A DNA stretch of 64,000 nucleotides from Boswellia sacra (Eukaryota > Streptophyta > Magnoliopsida > Sapindales > Burseraceae): assembly GCA_013180625.2 (NCBI GenBank), contig SNVD02009613.1, positions 1 through 64,000 of the forward strand. The letters are read 5' to 3'. Position 1 is the stretch's first letter. Every line of letters starts with the position of its first letter. The position numbers and the translations under genes were made by a program. This document shows positions 1-11,309 of this stretch, in pieces. A model generated the notes under the pieces. That model ran no database searches. It was not told the DNA's origin and was given only the letters and a program-made list of their open reading frames with translations.

Positions 1-802
1 TTTCTATTGCTCATCACTTCATCATCAAGCCTTAGAAATCTAGTGTCTATAGGGCTTTAAAACCATAAGCAAAAATCAAATGATTACATCTTACCCCCTA
101 ATTTGGAAGGGGTTTATATGACACAAACATTGACAAAGTACTCTTACCTTGCTTTACCTGATTTTGGTATGACGTATGTGCCCACTTCTACATTCTGCTA
201 TGCTTTCTGTAGAGTGATGTGCCTCTCTAAGGCTCCAATGCATCCTTATGATGAAATGCACTCTTCTAGTGTAAACAAATGCATTCTTCTAATGCATGGA
301 ATGCATCCTTATGATGCATGAAAGGCCCCCTTCTACTGCAAACAAATGCATGAAGTGCACTTGTCTAGTATGAGCAAAAACATCCTTCTAATGCATGGAT
401 TAAACACTCTTCAATGCACCTACTTTTTAAGGTTTCTAAAACTCTTCAGTGCGCCTATTCTAAGGGCTTGTGTCTATTCTAATAGTTTAAAACACTCGTA
501 AGTGCTCCTATTTCTTAGGGTTTCTGACACTCTTTAGTACACCTATTCTAAGGACTTGTGCCTATTTTAAGGGCTTAAAACACCCTTAACTGCACCTACT
601 CCTCACAATCTACATTTATAAGAATAAATGTAACCTCCTTTCCAATTCCCCCATGTTTTTTGGAAATGTAAATTTATTCTCCTTCTTCCTTTCTTTGTAT
701 AAATAATATATTCACACCTTACATTCTAAACAATAAAATGAGTTGTATGATAAAATGAATTAGGATCAACTAAGAGTAACTATCAATATGATAAAAACCT
801 TG
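1..802. other. Non-coding flank of element A
   Basis: I see no gene here. The stretch is AT-rich with short direct repeats: words such as atgcatccttatgatg recur between about 238 and 322, and an 88-bp unit is duplicated at 429-604. It ends with ccttg at 798-802, the left copy of the target-site duplication of element A. Confidence 0.6.
429..604. repeat. Two-unit tandem repeat, about 88 bp per unit
   Basis: The unit starting aaggtttctaaaactc at 429 recurs as agggtttctgacactc at 517. Both copies then read through cctattctaagg and a run ending in ttaaaacac. The units are imperfect. No coding frame is involved. Confidence 0.6.
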
Positions 803-2226
803 TGATGCGTTCGAAACTAGCAAGTATACTAGTCGCACAAGTAATAAAGTAGTAAGTAGATATCGTTCCCACGAGGATTGATTCTAATTGAATTTGTTAT
901 TCAAAAGCAACAACAGAATAAATGGGGGGGTTTTGTTGATGGATTAACTAATTGAAATATTAATGTAAATGCACAATAACACAACACAAAGTAAAATGGA
1001 GTGAAAAATCGATGAGAGACACTTGGTTAAGGGTTCTTTCTCTGCCACAAGATATGAATTTGTGAATTAACATAGAATTGTAATCCAATTACAGCATTGA
1101 AGTTATCAACCGTAGATAACAACAAGCTCTGTTATCCCAATCTTTCCTTCCTTTGTTGTTAAATAAAACAAGCTCTTTATTTAATCTCTATCCATTAAAC
1201 AACCTAGAACAAGCTCTCTAAGTTTAATTCAATAGAAGCATTATGATGAGAAAGATAGGTTGATCTAAGCAATAATCACACAAGTTCAGATTATTTAACC
1301 TAGGTTGATTTTCCAATTGCAATCTCTGATCATAATTTTGCTACTAATGATTGGAAATTCATGACAATTACGGATCAAGATTTCTAATCTAGCAATAGAC
1401 AACAACAGATTATATTCAGTTGGCCATTCCAAATACAATCAGTAAGCAATCATAAGCATAGATATGGGAAAATACAAGCAACTTTAATTAGAGAATTGGA
1501 TAACAATTTCTTACACAATCAACTCACAAAATCCATATCAAGGGCTTTGAAATCACCCTCAACCAATTCAGATTTAGTTACACATATTCAATCAGAATAA
1601 CAAATACAATACAGAGAAATTCCAGAATTTAAAAGGAAAGAAAGAACTTAGCAAATTCTTTGAAAATCTTCTTTGTAGATGAATCTTCTTGGAATTGTTG
1701 TTCATCCTCTTTCAAAATCTTCTTTCTCCTTCAAGAACTCCAAGGGATGAGAGAAATCCAGAAATGCAGCCTCTTCCCACGTTTTCCCCCCTTCAAGTTA
1801 TCAAAATAAAACCCTAAAATGTGTTTAAATACTCTGCTACAGTGAATTGTTACAGTGCCCCGTATTATACATGCTACAGTGACTTGTAGAATTATATTTC
1901 ATTACATCTTATACTCTTTTGATTAGAAATTTTGGTACACTGAATGGATTTATAAACCGTAAATTTCTCCAGAAAATAGACTTCGAGAGCTTTCCAACGG
2001 TATATAATATGTCATCGGGTTCATTGTATATCGATACAATTAAATCCGAGAAGAATCACTGACTAGCAGAGGTGATGAAAATAAAGGGTGTTACCCATTT
2101 TTGTGCAAGTTGCTCCAAAACTCACTACAAACATCAAAACACACAAAAACATAAAAATACCACGAATATAGCAAAGAAACATAGGATGAATTGATATAAA
2201 AGTAATACATAAATAGCCACCTATCA
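803..2226 (-). repeat. 3' LTR of element A
   Basis: In the sense orientation it begins TGATAGGTGG at 2226 and ends in CGAACGCATCA at 803. It matches 8624-10043 with only scattered differences and small indels. It holds the sequences for initiation and polyadenylation of the element RNA, which I did not pinpoint. Confidence 0.93.
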
Positions 2227-4210
2227 AATTGCCCCGCCAACTTAGACTTTGCTAGTCCTCGAGCAACTAAAATGATACGAAAAAAACTAAACCGAAACAG
2301 AATCAAAGAAAAATTAAAACACACAAATGCTTCAACTTGCAAATAGGCCTCAAAGATTGTACTTAATGATAACCCAAGGAAAACTTCAAAATAATGCACT
2401 TGATCAAGAATTTTATCTCAAAGATTAGTTTCGAGTCATTCAATTTCTCAAGGTGTGGTGTAGAGCCATTCCACCTATCACTTGAACCCGGATGAGTTTA
2501 TGCTTTAAAATAATCACAATTTAATAGTGAAGATGTATGTATAAATGAAACTCCCATAGGCCTGCTTTCAAAGTCACTCTCCACTAATGTAGACAGGCAT
2601 AACACCAAGGATCAAGTAGGAATTTATTAAGTTTGTAACGTTTGGCTTGGGTGAAGGTATGATAAAGGATAATAATTTGGCTCAAATCACCCACAAACAC
2701 ATAAATCATTCAAGACTATGTAGAGCTCAACTCTATAACATAACTTCATTTTAATTCACCAGGTCACTGCCCCCCAAACTTATTTAGAACACTCAATATT
2801 CTTTTTTTTTCTCTTCTCTTCTTCTTCTTTTTTTTGTAGAAAACAAAAGAAACTACACCCCCACACTTTGTTGTTTCATTCTTTTTAAGAACACCCAAGG
2901 GTATAGAACTTTTTTTCTTTCCTTTTTTTTTTTTAACTGCAATTCCACTCCCCCACACTTAAACAATACATTGTCCTCAATGTTTAAGTACGTGGAAGAT
3001 AAGTACAGATTTTTTCTCTTTTTTTTTTACAAACATAATAAAACTCATTTGCATTGCTCATGCACCAATCAAACCTCCTCTGAAACTAACCCAAAACCAG
3101 AAACATAGCTCAAAAAATCTGTAATGCGAATGATTTACCATGCTCATAGGTAAGGATAAAAAAGTTTGGAACAACTTCAATTGAGATTAGGAAATTTTTA
3201 GTGAGTTAACAAAGAAAAGGTTTACAGAGGCTCAAAGGGGTAACTAGGGATCAATTTTAGTCAAGGTTGGCTCTTAAGGCTCAAACGGTCCAAAGATGGC
3301 CTAAATCATTTCCCTAATGGTGCACAGTCTAGGATTTCGCCTCGAGTGACCATCAAACAAGTTCTAGAATTCATTGAAATCTGAAGAAACATTTACATTA
3401 CATAAACTTTCTCTAAGTGAACAAATAACTCAGTGATAATAGCTCAGTGCTCAATGTTGCGCAAGGAATCAAAAGCAAAGCGAAACCCAATAAACATTTC
3501 AAGCACACAAATCCATGCATCATTTATCATTTTCCAAGAGTTATTCTTAATTCAATCATTATCTTATCATCGACACACAAAATGCAAGAAAAGAAGTAAG
3601 TGGACTGTACACCTGAGTCAAGACTTATATTATTCTCAAACACACACTCAACCTTAGGACCAGTCAAGCACCGCAGGGACTTCAAGGTTTCCAGCCTATA
3701 TACTTTATTATGAAGAACAAAAACAAGAAACAAGACAACTTCAAAACAACAGAAATAAACAAACTACAGATATTTTGAGAGAGAATGCATTTCAAGAGTT
3801 AAGAAAACCCCATATTCTGCCATTCCAGGTTTTTCCACAATTGTTTTTTTTTGAATCGTCAAACTGATAAACATAAAAAACACATAACAACTCTAAATTA
3901 TGCAAAACTAAACTCACTCATAAAATAAACAAAGTTCAACAAGTCAGCAAACAAAAACAAGTTAGTTAGAATGGGTCTACAAAGTTTAGAAGTTAGCCTC
4001 CTAATTCAGCCATTATGGATTGAAGAGATCCAGAATGCGTTTCAAGAGAACTTGAACTTTTTAAGCCACCACTCTAAAAACCGAGATTAGAAAATATTAC
4101 CTGGGACGAAAGAAATAACCTGAAAAAGCTCAAAAGAAATGACATGAAAAATCTCAAATAAACACACTAAAAGAAAGCAAACAAAAACGAAGCAAACCAG
4201 CAAATAGAGA
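2227..4210 (-). other. Long 3' non-coding tail and polypurine tract of element A
   Basis: No ORF is credible here. The minus strand corresponds to 56990-58981 in element B, with poly-purine and poly-pyrimidine tracts and the motif GTGTGGGGG. The segment beside the LTR (2227-2240, sense GGCGGGGCAATT) stands where element B has its polypurine tract GTGTGGGGGAATT, slightly mutated. Small ORFs within it are chance frames in low-complexity DNA. Confidence 0.75.
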
Positions 4211-4885
4211 TTACAGATGGAGGGTTAAATCCAGTTGACGCCGTTTGTTGCCTTCTCCAAACCAATTTATCCGAGCCATTGTTGGATCAGGTGAATAGAC
4301 GAATTCTTGTAGTTTGTCAATTAACCTCCCTGCCGTTGAAGCTGTAACCAGGATTTGCCTTGCTGACGGTGAGATGAAAATTTTTTCTACAGCTTGATCA
4401 AGAAAGGACAACAAACCATCAAAAAAAATTATTGACATTTAACAAACCAATGGGTTTTTTATGGATGTTTAGCTGTGGCCAAGAGGTGATTTGAAATATC
4501 TCCTCTAATGTACCCGCCAATCTACGCGAACAACAAAATAACCACCGGGTAAAGCTATAAATGCATCGGACTTAACAACCATATGTGCCATACGCTCATG
4601 CATGCTAGAGACTTGTAACTCTTCCCCGATTGTGTTGCCTACGATATCTCGCACAGCTAATGGTTTAGGTATAATGCCGAGAACTTTACTTCCTCCCAAG
4701 GATGCAGCTGTCGACACACACCCCATTAACCCAAGACTACCCCCTCCATAAATCAAAGGAATACCCCTCGCAGCTAATGTCCTACCAAGATCAAGAGCTG
4801 CTGTTGTAAACTCTCCATCTTTACCAAATTGCGATCCACAAAATTCGCTTATATTTTGGAATCGCCGAATTGGTGTTTTCTCCAT
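4211..4885 (-). pseudogene. LOG: LOG-type cytokinin riboside 5'-monophosphate phosphoribohydrolase captured in element A, broken
   Basis: LOG enzymes release active cytokinin bases from their riboside 5'-monophosphates. From ATG at 4885 the frame shows FCGS (about residues 15-18), YGGGSLGLMG (46-55), MHER (95-98) and [11 protein letters not shown] (106-116), all family signatures; the C-terminal part continues to TAA at 4211. There are no introns, although plant LOG genes normally have several, so the copy passed through RNA. A 23-bp insertion at 4515-4537 splits the PGGxGTxxE motif and brings a stop. One extra T in the run at 4421-4428 then returns the original frame, so two indels total 24 bp. 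The conserved FCGS block is preceded by Ser-Glu where element B has Cys-Val. The IIPK and WAQLNIH-type segments suggest the divergent LOG10-like subgroup. Not functional as it stands. Confidence 0.92.
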
Positions 4886-4985
4886 TTCTAAAAGTGCTCT
4901 AAACTTGTGCAAGGACACGTTAGATATTATGCTTTTCCACTTGCAAAGCAGTGTTATGGAATGGACATAGAAAATGATGCAAATG

Positions 4986-5271
4986 TATATATTACACCCA
5001 TAAAACTCTCAAATTTTGACAACATGGGGACAAATTTCGGTGGGGTGCTCGATGCAGATTTATCGCCAAGATTTGAAAAAATGAGATATGCTTTCGGCGA
5101 GGTTTGGACAAAAAACATACACACTTGTATCCCACGTGAAGCATGGAAAATGGAGATACACTTTCGGCGGGGGTTGAAACCTCCACACTTGTCTCCCACG
5201 TGAAGCATAAAAAAAATAGAGATACACTTTCGGCGGAGGTTGACAAAACCTCCACACTTGTCTCCCACGTG
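4986..5271 (-). promoter_or_regulatory. G-box tandem repeats and TATA-like box upstream of LOG in element A
   Basis: Three units of about 64-69 bp each start with CACGTGGGA(G/T)ACAAGTGT; the G-box cores are at 5133-5138, 5197-5202 and 5266-5271. A more divergent fourth piece follows toward LOG. A TATATAT box lies at 4986-4992, about 100 bp upstream of the LOG ATG. The arrangement resembles a bZIP/bHLH-responsive promoter; activity is inferred only. Element B has the same block with fewer units. Confidence 0.5.
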
Positions 5272-5496
5272 TACTTATGCCAAAGGGTAGTCATATGGTT
5301 TGTAAAAAAAGAAAACTTGAAATTAAAACAAATAAAATCAACAAACAACAACAACACAAAAACAACATTGATAATCAGATCAAACAAAACAAGAAAAAAA
5401 TTCTATAACAACAACACACATTCAAATATACAAGTAGTTGTGATTGTGGCTCACATCTTCCTCTGGTTTTACGTCCAGTAACGGCTGAAACGCCTT

Positions 5497-6048
5497 CTAT
5501 GAGTCGGGGATTGCTTCCCATCCAGTTTTCTTATAAACTGGCAAACAGGGTCGTTTTTAGTCAGATTCCCTAGACTATAACACTGCAATTCATCACGAAA
5601 TTGTGTCCATAGATTAAGCAATTCACGCTGAACAAGCCACAAGAATGTGACTCGAGAGTTAACAAAACATTATCCAGCGACTCATTACTCAAACCATTCT
5701 TAATAAATGAAAGTTTATCTTCTCTATTCCTGGACACAAAACCTAATGAACGACAAGTCTGGTTACAATTCCATCTAGCACATTTATAACATACTTGTAA
5801 CCTTTCGCTCTTCGCCTCTTGGCGTAGTAGCTCTTTCCTAGACCAGGCATGTATTTTGCGAGATTAATGTCCGGCTCACCGGACAATCTCACCTTGGCTT
5901 CGATAAGCTATCGGATATCCGCAGGCACATTTAGGAGCATCAACGCCCAAAGTCTAGTCATTCGTACTTTATAAATTTTAAACACAGCATTTTGAGGAAG
6001 TGAAGGAAAATATTTACGAAGGTTCGACAAAAAGATATCGGCATCCAT
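5497..6048 (-). pseudogene. Unrecognised accessory ORF of element A, broken
   Basis: The sense frame opens with ATG at 6048 (MDADIFLSNLRKYF) and runs through MTRLWALMLLNVPADIR to an in-frame TAG at 5910-5908, where element B has TGG (Trp). It continues with MPGLGKSYYA and a Cys-rich run (C-x2-C-x4-C-x3-C) and ends near 5497. A one-base indel near the stretch before that Cys run also breaks it relative to element B. I do not recognise the family. It sits between pol and LOG, where Athila elements may carry an envelope-like gene, but I see no transmembrane segment or signal peptide. Conservation in both elements argues that it was once a real gene. Confidence 0.6.
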
Positions 6049-6510
6049 TGAAGAGAAGAAAAGGGGAGATATTACCGATAATGCGATTGAGTCTGTTCTT
6101 CTCCAAGATATGCACGTTTCAAACCTTTGGGCAATGGTTTCAGCTCCCCTTTGGATGTTTCCTCAAGCTGTTGCACAAATGAATTCGAAGTACGAAATAA
6201 TCAAATTAAACAATAGAAAGGAAAAGAAAAGAATAGAAACGAAACTAAAGACACATAAAAGAGATAACAACACAATAACAAACAAAAGTCAAAAACAAGT
6301 AAAAACAAATAAAAACAAATGAGACTGATGTCAAAGAGAGATAAAACCTGATCAATTTGATGGCCTATGAAAGGAATCTCCTCGAGACGCAAAAATCAAT
6401 CATTATTACCTCATTTTATTTTTCTTTTCTTTTTTTTTAATTTATTTTGCAAAAACGTTGGGTTGCCTCCCAATAAGCGCTTGGTTTAACGTCCTCAGCC
6501 CGACGTTAGT
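6049..6510 (-). other. Spacer between the pol remnant and accessory ORF of element A
   Basis: Non-coding and rich in A/T homopolymers. In the sense orientation it begins with a conserved post-pol segment (AGGACGTTAAACCAAGCGCT, then TTGGGAGGCAACCCA) that element B has at 54818-54854. The internal deletion of element A joins this segment directly to the RT start near 6510. Confidence 0.7.
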
Positions 6511-7498
6511 TCCATCATGGGAGGGTCTAATCTCCGCTGTGCTTCTCTAGTGGGCTTGGATCCTTCTTCCAACAAGAATTGGTGCATGCATATGGCTGGG
6601 CCTTGGATGTTAGTAATCGTCCACCCAATAGCTATTTTGTGATCTGTAAGTATTCGGACGTGTTTCTTTTCTTGTATTCGTGCAAGGCCCATTTCATTGT
6701 AACTAGCAAAGGATCTTTGTCACCCAAAAACACATGCCTCAAATAATCTGGAAGTAGCTTAAGCTCCAAGGTATTGGCTTTCATCACAGAAGGAAGAAGT
6801 TTCTCATTAGATAAAAGCAATTCAATGTACGAAACATCATACCTGTTTGTGATTATAGCTATAGTCTCATCTAAGCATGCCATAGCTTCCTCCATTTCTT
6901 TGGACACTTGTATCAACCTTCCTGGTTCTTTGAAATTTTCTGTCCCTATGTGCTCACTAATAGCCATTTCCAATCCATCCTTGCGAGTTAACTCAAAACA
7001 TTGTTGTGGCAAAGAATCAATAATGTCAACTGCAAAAACAGAATGCAAGTCACTAGGGTACCTCATTGCCTCGAAAATATTGAAACGGATCACTTTGCCA
7101 TCAAACTCCATGGTGAAAGTGCCATCATGAACATCAATCTTGATTCTAGCAGTTTTCGAGAATGGTCTCCCTAAAAGAATCGGTGTTGGATTAGGAGATG
7201 TCTCATCCTTTATTTTAAGAACATAAGAGTCTGCTAGGAAAACCAATTGATTCACCTGCACAAGCACATCTTCCACAACTTTTTTGGTATATGCATTAAA
7301 ACGATCAGCAATTTGAATGGTAATACCAATTTCCGCAAAAGGTCCAAGATTTAAAGAAGCATAAATAGAATATGGAATGATGTTAATAGATGCTTCTAAA
7401 TCTAACATAACTCTTTCAAACTTGGTTTTACCAATGGTGCATGGAATGGTGAACGTACCTGGATTATTGCATTTCGGAGGAATTTTCCTTTGCAACAC
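6511..7498 (-). pseudogene. Protease region and truncated start of RT, element A
   Basis: The frame from 7498 reads TIPCTIGKTKFERVMLDL then EASIN, the aspartic protease of Ty3/gypsy elements; element B has DLGAS here, so the active-site Gly is Glu in A. It continues through LLGRPF and the linker found in B. A frame change near 6690-6630 leads into the first residues of RT (about [14 protein letters not shown]), which stop at the deletion junction. RT, RNase H and integrase are absent. It cannot supply pol functions. Confidence 0.85.
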
Positions 7499-7500
7499 AG

Positions 7501-8510
7501 CTAAACATCTTCCCCCACACTTACTTTCTCATTTCTTTTTAACTTTCTTTTGCTGGTGCATAACTCCTTGAGACATTTTGTATAATGAGGTACTTGCTCG
7601 ATAGCATCCAGAAGTGGTATATTTACCTCGATTTTGTGAGAAGTTTCCAGGATTTCTTGTTCTTGTTCCTCCTTCGATTTTGCAAATCTACTAGGAAAAA
7701 GTGGAGGAGAAACATATGAAGGAATGGGAGTTATAGGATTTACCTGAGAAGTCAGTGTTTTGTTCATGGTGGAAGTGGTGTCATCTCCTTCATCAGTTTG
7801 TGATTTCTTTGGCAGGACATCTAATTGCTCTTCATTTTGCAAAGTTATCGCACAAGAATTCTCTCTTGGATTGATCACCGTTTGACAAGATAATTCTTCT
7901 GAGCCTTGGCCCTCGTATTTGCTCATGCTAGTAGCCAGTTGTTCCATTTGATTTACCAGGTTTTGGATACTTGCCCCAGTTTCCTGCTGGAATTGCATTG
8001 TGTTAGTGGCAAGTTCATTAACAATATCCTGGAGTGACATACCTGAGTTTTTGGAGCTGGTTGTGGTGCTGGTTGTGGCATTGGTGGTGGTTGCATTTGA
8101 AAAGGTTGCTGCACTCTAGGTTGATTGAAACCTTGTGGCCGATTTGGTATCACATTTGGAGTGATTGGTTGATGATTCCAGTAACTGAAATTATGTTGAT
8201 CTTCCCATCCAGCATTGTAAGTGCTAGAGAAAGGATCATACCATTGCCTCGTTTGTCCTGGAAATCCACCCATGGCATTGGCTTGTTCCATATATTCTTC
8301 TTGTAAAGTTGGATACATGTCGATTGGATGCTCCATCGTAGAATATATCCCACATTCATAAGATTTTTGCATATCTCCTACAGCCATGTTTTCCACAAGA
8401 GAGGTTAGCTCAGAAAGTTGTTGTTCAATGTTCGGAGTGCTTACCTCATTTACTCTCCATGGTACTTGTGGCTCAAATCCGCTACTGAATTGATAGAAGT
8501 TTACTGCCAT
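7501..8510 (-). pseudogene. Truncated gag of element A
   Basis: The sense frame starts with ATG at 8510 (MAVNFYQFSSGFEPQVPWRV) and then joins the gag C-terminal half shared with element B (NIEQQLSELTSLVENMA, later ASIQNLVNQMEQLATSMSK). A frameshift near 8040-7953 splits it. The capsid part present in B (the KHLKEFHVVC and WLYYLPPGTITTW region) is missing, so A begins gag from a new upstream sequence. It is a Pro/Gln-rich and coiled nucleoprotein remnant and is unlikely to assemble particles alone. Confidence 0.8.
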
Positions 8511-8599
8511 GTTGTCTAAACACAAACAATCAGAAAAGAAAAACAAAGAAAATATGAATCAACAATGAAAACAAAATAACAAATCGATTAGAAAATCAA

Positions 8600-8617
8600 T
8601 CCCCGGCAACGGCGCCA
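8600..8617 (-). other. Primer-binding site of element A
   Basis: The sense sequence TGGCGCCGTTGCCGGGGA lies six bases inside the 5' LTR end (8624). This PBS, complementary to the 3' end of a plant tRNA (usually given as tRNA-Asp), is typical of Athila-type elements. It fixes the element on the minus strand. Confidence 0.9.
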
Positions 8618-8623
8618 AAAACT

Positions 8624-10043
8624 TGATGCGTTCGAAACTAGCAAGTATACTAGTCGCACAAGTAATAAAGTGATAAGTAGATATCGTTCCCACGAGGATT
8701 GATTCTAATTGAATTTGTTATTCAAAAGCAACAACAGAATAAATGGGGGGGTTTTGTTGATAGATTAACTAAATGAAATATTAATGTAAATGCACAATAA
8801 CACAAACAAAGTAAAATGGAGTGAAAAATCAATGAGAGACACTTGGTTAAGGTTCATTCTCTGCCACAAGATATGAATTTGTGAATTAACATAGAATTGT
8901 AATCCAATTACAGCATTGAAGTTATCAACCGTAGATAACAACAAGCTCTGTTATCCCAATCTTTCCTTACTTTGTTGTTAAATAAAACAAGCTCTTTATT
9001 TAATCTCTATCCATTAAACAACCTAGAACAAGCTCTCTAAGTTTAATTCAATGGAAGCATTACGATGAGAAAGATAGGTTGATCTAAGCAATAATCACAC
9101 AAGTTCGGATTATTTAACCTAGGTTGTATTTTCCAATTGCAATCTCTGATCACAATTTTGCTACTAATGATTGGAAATTCATGACAATTACGGATCAAGA
9201 TTTCTAATCTAGCAATAGACAACAACAGATTATATTCAGTTGGCCATTCCAAATACAATCAGTAAGCAATCATAAGCATTAGATATGGGAAAATACAAGC
9301 AACTTCAATTAGAGAATTGGATAACAATTTCTTACACAATCAACTCACAAAATCCATATCAAGGGCTTTGAAATCACCCTCAACCAATTCAGATTTAGTT
9401 ACACATATTCAATCAGAATAACAAATACAATACAGAGAAATTCCAGAATTGAAAAGGAAAGAAAGAACTTAGCAAATTCTTTGAAAATCTTCTTTGTAGA
9501 TGAATCTTCTTGGAATTGTAGTTCCTCCTCTTTCAAAATCTTCTTTCTCCTTCAAGAACTCCAAGGGATGAGAGAAATCCAGAAATGCAGCCTCCTCCCA
9601 CGTTTTCCCCTCTTCAAGTTATGAAAATAAAACCCTAAAATGTGTTTAAATACTCTGCTACAGTGACTTGCTACAGTGCCCCGTATTATACATGCTACAG
9701 TGACTTGTGGAATTATATTTCTATACATCTCACACTGTTTTGATTACAACTTTTGGTACACTGAATGGATTTATAAACCGTAAATTTCTCCAGAAAATAG
9801 ACTTCGAGAGCTTTCAAACGGTATATAATATGTCGTCGGGTTCATTGTATATCAATACAATTAAATCCGAGAAGATCACTGACTAGCAGAGGTGAAAATG
9901 AAGGGTTTTACTCCATTTTTGTGCAAGTTGCTCCAAAACTCCTACAAACATCAAAACACACAAAAACATAAAAATACCACGGAATATAGCAAAGAAACAT
10001 GGATGAATTGATATAAAAGTAATACATAAATAGACACCTATCA
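8624..10043 (-). repeat. 5' LTR of element A
   Basis: The LTR has TG..CA ends and about 1420 bp. It is followed by ccttg (10044-10048), matching 798-802. A 71-codon open frame inside (9043-9258) has the same translation as one in the 3' LTR of element B at 59768-59983; it reflects recent common descent of the LTRs, not a gene. Confidence 0.93.
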
Positions 10044-10330
10044 CCTTGGACTTAGTGAACTCAAGTGGAGGCTAGATTCACATTCGAGTGAGGTTAATCT
10101 CGTACCTAACTTCCTGAATCTATCTTTAAAAGGGTGAAGTTAGTCTAGGTATAGAAGTGAGGGATCGAGCTGCTATCACTCATTTTTTTCCTATGGTTAG
10201 CACATGGTTGGTGACTCCATTTTATTCTCCAGGCTTGCCTTTATGGCTTGTTCTGTATTTCCTTAAGTCCTTAATGGCCTTTGACACAATGCCATGGTTG
10301 CAATCGTTCTAGTAGGATGAAAGCCCCATT
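10044..10330 (+). repeat. LTR-like fragment, inverted partner of 12905-13170
   Basis: The stretch with gtggaggctagattc, cctaacttcc, agggatcgagctgc and taggatgaaag matches, in reverse complement, the sequence at about 12905-13170. Identity is roughly three-quarters by eye. The right-hand partner adjoins a gypsy primer-binding site, so this is probably the LTR end of a related Tat/Ogre-like element in the opposite orientation. Confidence 0.55.
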
Positions 10331-11309
10331 CACAGCCATCCCTTTTACTCTTAGTGACACCACTCTAGTATGGCTTTGTACTTGTTCTTTTCAAATTTCC
10401 TATCAATTTTCAATTTTGCTAATCATAAAAGCACGCATATAAGTGCATAGGTCCTCTATGGAGCGCATATTTCAGATGCGGGCTATTTCTCATGGATATA
10501 TCCTATAGATATTTCATCAATACTAGGTAAGCTAATACTTTACGTCCTCATGTATGCATGATTCTTATTCTTAATAGTCTTTCTAACTATACACTTATTG
10601 CTTGGTCAAATGAACCATCAAGAGATTGAGTACTTGGAGCGTGAGGATGAGGGTTGCAGGCTCAGGATGCCGCCTTCTCGGTAAATGCTGATGGTGATGG
10701 TGATGATCAGTGATGGCCACAATCATTCATTCCATTTCTGCAGTTTTCTTGTCTTTTCATTTAGCTTCCATATGTGAACTTCTGGTAACGTTGAACCAAA
10801 ATAGTTAGTTGTATGAACAAATTTCAAAAATTTAGTAAAGATTCTTTTATTTTCAGCATTGTTCATTGTTTCTCAAACTGCTCTTATCTTAGCCAATACA
10901 CATCCAATTTTGTATAAAATCAATTCTAAATAATCAATTATTGAATTGTAATCAAAATTTCAAAAATTGGAATTCACGTGATCGAAATTGCTCGACGATA
11001 CGCGAATCAAAATTTAAAATAAGCGAAAATGGCTCGTCCAACTGCCTTTTGGCCTTCCAATTCCTTAGCAAAGGGTTTGGAGGATCTTTTGGTAGCAATG
11101 GTTGCAATACTCCTTTAGCTCTCAAATTTGCAAATATTTTGGACAAAGATCACCCCAAATGACTGAACTTTCATTGTTAAGTGACTGCCTTCATGTCAAG
11201 ATTTTTGGTGCCAGATCCAGTGGCTTGATGGTATTGCCCTTGATTTCTTCGAGGGTCGTTATTGTTGTTATTATTCTATCAGGCCTCTAAATCTACTATT
11301 TGAATCCTG
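10331..11309. other. Unassigned non-coding DNA
   Basis: No credible gene. The short opposed ORFs near 10941-11162 overlap on both strands and show no family features. The stretch lies between two remnants of gypsy elements and is probably more decayed element sequence. Confidence 0.5.

Larger units (their letters stand above)
803..10043 (-). mobile_element. Element A: non-autonomous Athila-type LTR retrotransposon carrying a LOG gene
   Basis: Two LTRs of about 1.42 kb (803-2226 and 8624-10043) with TG..CA ends flank about 6.4 kb of internal DNA. The 5-bp target duplication ccttg is perfect (798-802 and 10044-10048). The primer-binding site TGGCGCCGTTGCCGGGGA, typical of Athila, adjoins the right LTR, so the element reads on the minus strand. 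Compared with element B it lacks the N-terminal part of gag and about 2.6 kb of pol covering RT, RNase H and integrase, with a clean junction near 6510. It keeps the gag C-terminal half, protease, an accessory ORF and a LOG cytokinin gene upstream of the 3' LTR. The LTRs are very similar by eye, so insertion looks fairly recent. It would need enzymes from other elements to move. Confidence 0.93.

Noticed and set aside
4907..5481. Overlapping ORFs on both strands across the G-box repeats
   Set aside because: They are repeat-derived frames; the same repeat reads open in several frames and no family is recognised.
9043..9258. 71-codon frame in the LTR of element A, repeated with identical translation at 59768-59983
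   Set aside because: It lies inside LTRs, is absent from the diverged LTR copies, and is explained by recent LTR similarity.
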